DNA from: Bacteroidales bacterium
GTDB lineage: Bacteria; Bacteroidota; Bacteroidia; Bacteroidales; UBA932
DNA length: 64,000 nucleotides
Direction of reading: 5' to 3'
NCBI GenBank assembly: GCA_017469745.1
Contig: JAFUFS010000013.1
Location: 39,496-103,495 of the forward strand
Part shown: piece by piece, positions 62,045 to 64,000 of the stretch
Layout: the number at the start of each line of letters is the position of its first letter
Position numbering within the stretch: position 1 is the first letter of the stretch
Program-made: the position numbers and the translations under genes
The notes under the pieces: generated by a model
Database searches by the model: none
The model's input: the letters and a program-made list of their open reading frames with translations, nothing else
Told to the model about the DNA's origin: nothing

Positions 62045-62773
62045 TTAGAAAGCCCAGCGGAGACCTGCGCAAGGGTTGACCATGAAGCCCTTGTTGCCGG
62101 CGAAATTGTAGGAGATCTCAATCTCGGTACCGATGTCGAGGTGGCCGTCGAAGAGAGAACCGAGGTTCATCCAGAGCTGAGGTTCGGTCAGGAAAGTCCA
62201 CTTTGTCTCGTCACCCAATCCCCAAAGGGTGTTGTTGCCCCAGAGGTCGGCAAAGCCCTTGAAAGTAAGGCCCTTGACTCCGAAGAGGTTGCTGATTCCC
62301 CAGACTGCGGTAAACTTGATGGGGATGTCAGCCTCGCCGAAGCCGCGGAACATCTCGTACATTGCGTAGAGCGAGAGGGTCTTGGAGAAGTCGGCGGAGT
62401 GGAAGAAGTATTTGGCTCCGAAGCACCAGGTTCCCTGGCCCCAGGTGGTTCCGTCATACTCAAGATGGCCGCTGAGGTCCTTGAGGTTGCTCTCCTGCCA
62501 GAAGTTGATTCCGCGCTCTATCTCGAAGTAGCTGCCGTTGGTGGCGCTGCTGACGCCGTTGTGCTTCAGGTTCTTGTCAGTGCTGTTGTAGTAGTGGTCG
62601 ATGAAGAAGAAAGTGTCACCGAACTTGTCACCCTTGAACATCTCGAAGGTGGTAGTCACATACTGACGATCCTTACCGAAATCGTAGAATGTCTGGACAT
62701 TGGTCTGAGCCTTAGCTCCTAGAGAAAAGGCGAGAGCCGCTACAGCGACTGCAAGAATAGGTTTTGTTGACAT
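62045..62773 (-). CDS. DUF5020 family, Tsx-like outer-membrane channel
   Basis: 242 residues. Signal peptide (AVAALAFSLGAKAQ) then beta-strand-rich sequence with aromatic girdles: DYGTTWGQ-like strands, GDKFGDTFFFIDHYY and the terminal MVNPCAGLRWAF, a typical barrel end. DUF5020 proteins resemble the nucleoside channel Tsx. With the NCS2 permease 38 bases downstream it would carry purines or nucleosides from the outside to the cytoplasm. Confidence 0.85.
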   Translation of the reverse strand: MSTKPILAVAVAALAFSLGAKAQTNVQTFYDFGKDRQYVTTTFEMFKGDKFGDTFFFIDHYYNSTDKNLKHNGVSSATNGSYFEIERGINFWQESNLKDLSGHLEYDGTTWGQGTWCFGAKYFFHSADFSKTLSLYAMYEMFRGFGEADIPIKFTAVWGISNLFGVKGLTFKGFADLWGNNTLWGLGDETKWTFLTEPQLWMNLGSLFDGHLDIGTEIEISYNFAGNKGFMVNPCAGLRWAF

Positions 62774-62844
62774 AATTTTTATATAAAAATAACTGTTGCA
62801 AACTAACTCCTTACAAATTTAGCCCGATACTCAGAGAAAATCCA

Positions 62845-62852
62845 TATCTTTG
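62845..62852 (+). promoter_or_regulatory. Candidate -7 box for apt
   Basis: TATCTTTG fits TAnnTTTG, 32 bases before the apt ATG. No clear -33 TTTG at the right distance (TTTA at 62818 is 23 bases away). Confidence 0.4.
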
Positions 62853-62884
62853 TTATGCAATAATCCACAAAGTTTTCAACAGCC

Positions 62885-63448
62885 ATGTTCGAAGAATACC
62901 TGAAATTCTACCAGGACTTTCCCACTCCCGGGATCAAGTTCGTGGACATCATCCCTTATCTGCAGGACAGAAAAGTTTTCAGTGACGTAACTGCCGAAGT
63001 CGGACGCCTCGTCACTGCTCCCACCGTGGCCTGCCCCGAAGCCAGGGCCTTCCTCTTCGCCTCTCCCCTGCTCATCGCCGACTGCGGAGTCGACAACATC
63101 GTCCTCTTCCGCAAACGCGGAAAGCTTCCCTACAGCGGAGACGACCTGCAGACCATTGAAATAATGAAGGAATATGGGGCCGACAAGCTCATCTACCGCA
63201 ATTCCGACATAGCCGCAGGAAAGGCGGAGGACGGAGTGTTCCATGTGTCGATAGTGGATGACGTCCTGGCCACCGGAGGCACCGCCGAAGGAATAGCCAA
63301 AGCTCTGACTAACACGAAGTTGAATATTGACGGCAAGGAATATGGCGTCAAGGTCAACGAATTCATATTCATCGTCGAGCTGGACGGCCTCAACGGCCGC
63401 GACCGCCTTGCACAGATCGCCCCCGTCCACTCAATCGCCCACATTTAA
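62885..63448 (+). CDS. apt: Adenine phosphoribosyltransferase-like protein
   Basis: 187 residues. APT-like N-terminus FYQDFPTPGIKFVDIIPYLQ and PRPP-binding loop VSIVDDVLATGGTA (the type I PRTase motif). It converts adenine and PRPP to AMP. The region around the base-binding loop reads FRKRGKLPYSG as expected (RKxGKLP). Divergent from the purine transport genes. Length normal. Confidence 0.92.
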   Translation: MFEEYLKFYQDFPTPGIKFVDIIPYLQDRKVFSDVTAEVGRLVTAPTVACPEARAFLFASPLLIADCGVDNIVLFRKRGKLPYSGDDLQTIEIMKEYGADKLIYRNSDIAAGKAEDGVFHVSIVDDVLATGGTAEGIAKALTNTKLNIDGKEYGVKVNEFIFIVELDGLNGRDRLAQIAPVHSIAHI

Positions 63449-63455
63449 TTAAACA

Positions 63456-64000
63456 ATGAACAGACTATCTTCTGCCGTTGCGGCCATTCTGGCGGCAATA
63501 GCCTTGTACGGCTGTGCAGGCAACCGCCCGGAAGGGCTGAGATGCGAGTACCAGGAAGGAGAGGTACTGGTCGACGCCGGTTCCTCCCCCAGGCTCAGCT
63601 GGATCAACCGGACCGACCAGGCAGCCTACCAGATAAAGGTCTCCTCCGGGAAGGATCTCGTCTGGGATTCCGGGAAAGTCGCTTCCGGAGAGTCCCACCT
63701 AGTTCCTTATGGCGGTCCTGCCATCCTGCCCATGGAAACATATTCATGGACGGTGAGGATCTGGGACGGAGCCGGAAAGGCAAGTGCGTGGAGCAAGCCG
63801 GCCCGATGGACTGCAGGCCCGTCGAAGGACGGCTGGCAGGCCGATTGGATCGGTGCACCTTGGCAGAAGGATGAACGCGGGGAATGGTACACCCGCTACC
63901 CCATGTTCAGGAAGGAATTCAAGGTAGGAAAAGGCCTTGAAAGCGCCAGGCTGTTCATCAGCGGCCTCGGTTATTTCGAGGCCAGGATTAACGGAGGGAA
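63456..64000 (+). CDS. Alpha-L-rhamnosidase (GH78), N-terminal part only
   Basis: The frame is open from ATG 63456 to the window end (about 181 residues). Lipobox ALYGC gives a lipid-anchored protein. The N-terminal Ig-like domain pattern (LSWINRTDQAAYQIKVSS, then WDSGKVAS, YSWTVRIWDGAGKAS) is followed by WQADWIGAPW and FRKEFKVGKG..RLFISGLGYFEARING, the start of the rhamnosidase N-domain. It would release rhamnose from plant glycans or glycosides. The catalytic barrel lies outside the window. It follows apt by 7 bases. Confidence 0.85.
   Translation, partial: MNRLSSAVAAILAAIALYGCAGNRPEGLRCEYQEGEVLVDAGSSPRLSWINRTDQAAYQIKVSSGKDLVWDSGKVASGESHLVPYGGPAILPMETYSWTVRIWDGAGKASAWSKPARWTAGPSKDGWQADWIGAPWQKDERGEWYTRYPMFRKEFKVGKGLESARLFISGLGYFEARINGG

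Overview
The window looks like a chromosome segment of a gut-type member of the Bacteroidales, with a higher GC content than Bacteroides itself judged by eye. Support comes from lineage-typical families (DUF4837, DUF5020, DUF6515, DUF6150, DUF4922-SpoIID, CCDC81-type HU proteins, pRiA4b ORF-3) and from several promoters of the Bacteroidetes form TTTG-N19..22-TAnnTTTG. Genus cannot be read from the sequence alone.

Layout. (1) 1-1244: ECF sigma factor cut by the window edge, preceded by a lipoprotein gene. (2) 1341-2786: NhaC-type antiporter. (3) 2795-14622, minus strand: one tightly packed ten-gene operon centred on peptidoglycan recycling (HU-like membrane protein, AAE-type transporter, NUDIX, DUF4922-SpoIID fusion, AmpG-like importer, NamZ exo-muramidase, Ser-rich surface protein, AmgK-like kinase fused to a RapZ C-terminal domain, MurU-like nucleotidyltransferase, MscL). 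(4) 14674-14862: tRNA-Asn with a clear promoter and terminator. (5) 14900-27625: secreted hydrolases and sugar enzymes (sulfatase, Gfo/Idh/MocA oxidoreductase with isomerase, phosphoesterase, serine hydrolase, CE1-type esterase, GH3, metallo-beta-lactamase-fold protein, HAD phosphatase). (6) 27618-35836: core genes arranged divergently (LysM-M23 peptidase, phosphomannomutase, def, ruvX; M23, dxr, rseP, rhodanese-MBL, DUF6150).

(7) About 35.9-50.1 kb is an accessory island. It holds a frameshifted hicA with intact hicB, a HepT/MntA pair whose MntA carries an N-terminal winged helix, an intact hicAB, an AbiEi/AbiEii pair and a third hicAB in which both genes have in-frame internal deletions. 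Each hicAB lies next to a copy of a roughly 112-bp inverted-repeat element. A second repeat family has a 34-nt hairpin with a compensatory base change. Between the toxin-antitoxin modules sits a six-gene minus-strand operon (39764-45843) that I could not match to any described system: a radical SAM/SPASM enzyme with a PqqD-like domain and an extra N-terminal domain; a 33-residue four-cysteine peptide directly downstream that looks like a modified-peptide precursor; two uncharacterised proteins; a membrane protein with two FtsK-gamma-like winged helices and no motor; and a stand-alone protein sharing the radical SAM enzyme's N-terminal domain. This is the most novel content of the window.

(8) 50109-55726: Ser/Thr kinase, outer-membrane-like protein, putative DNA-binding protein and a leucine-rich-repeat lipoprotein. 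Dispersed repeats of the kind often seen as spurious peptides in databases have been absorbed in frame into the kinase and its divergent neighbour. (9) 55879-64000: tRNA-Pro, rpsT, tRNA-Glu, DUF4837 lipoprotein, anaerobic ribonucleotide reductase nrdD-nrdG with a 5'-terminal leader hairpin, a purine salvage set (NCS2 permease, Tsx-like DUF5020, apt) and the start of a GH78 alpha-L-rhamnosidase.
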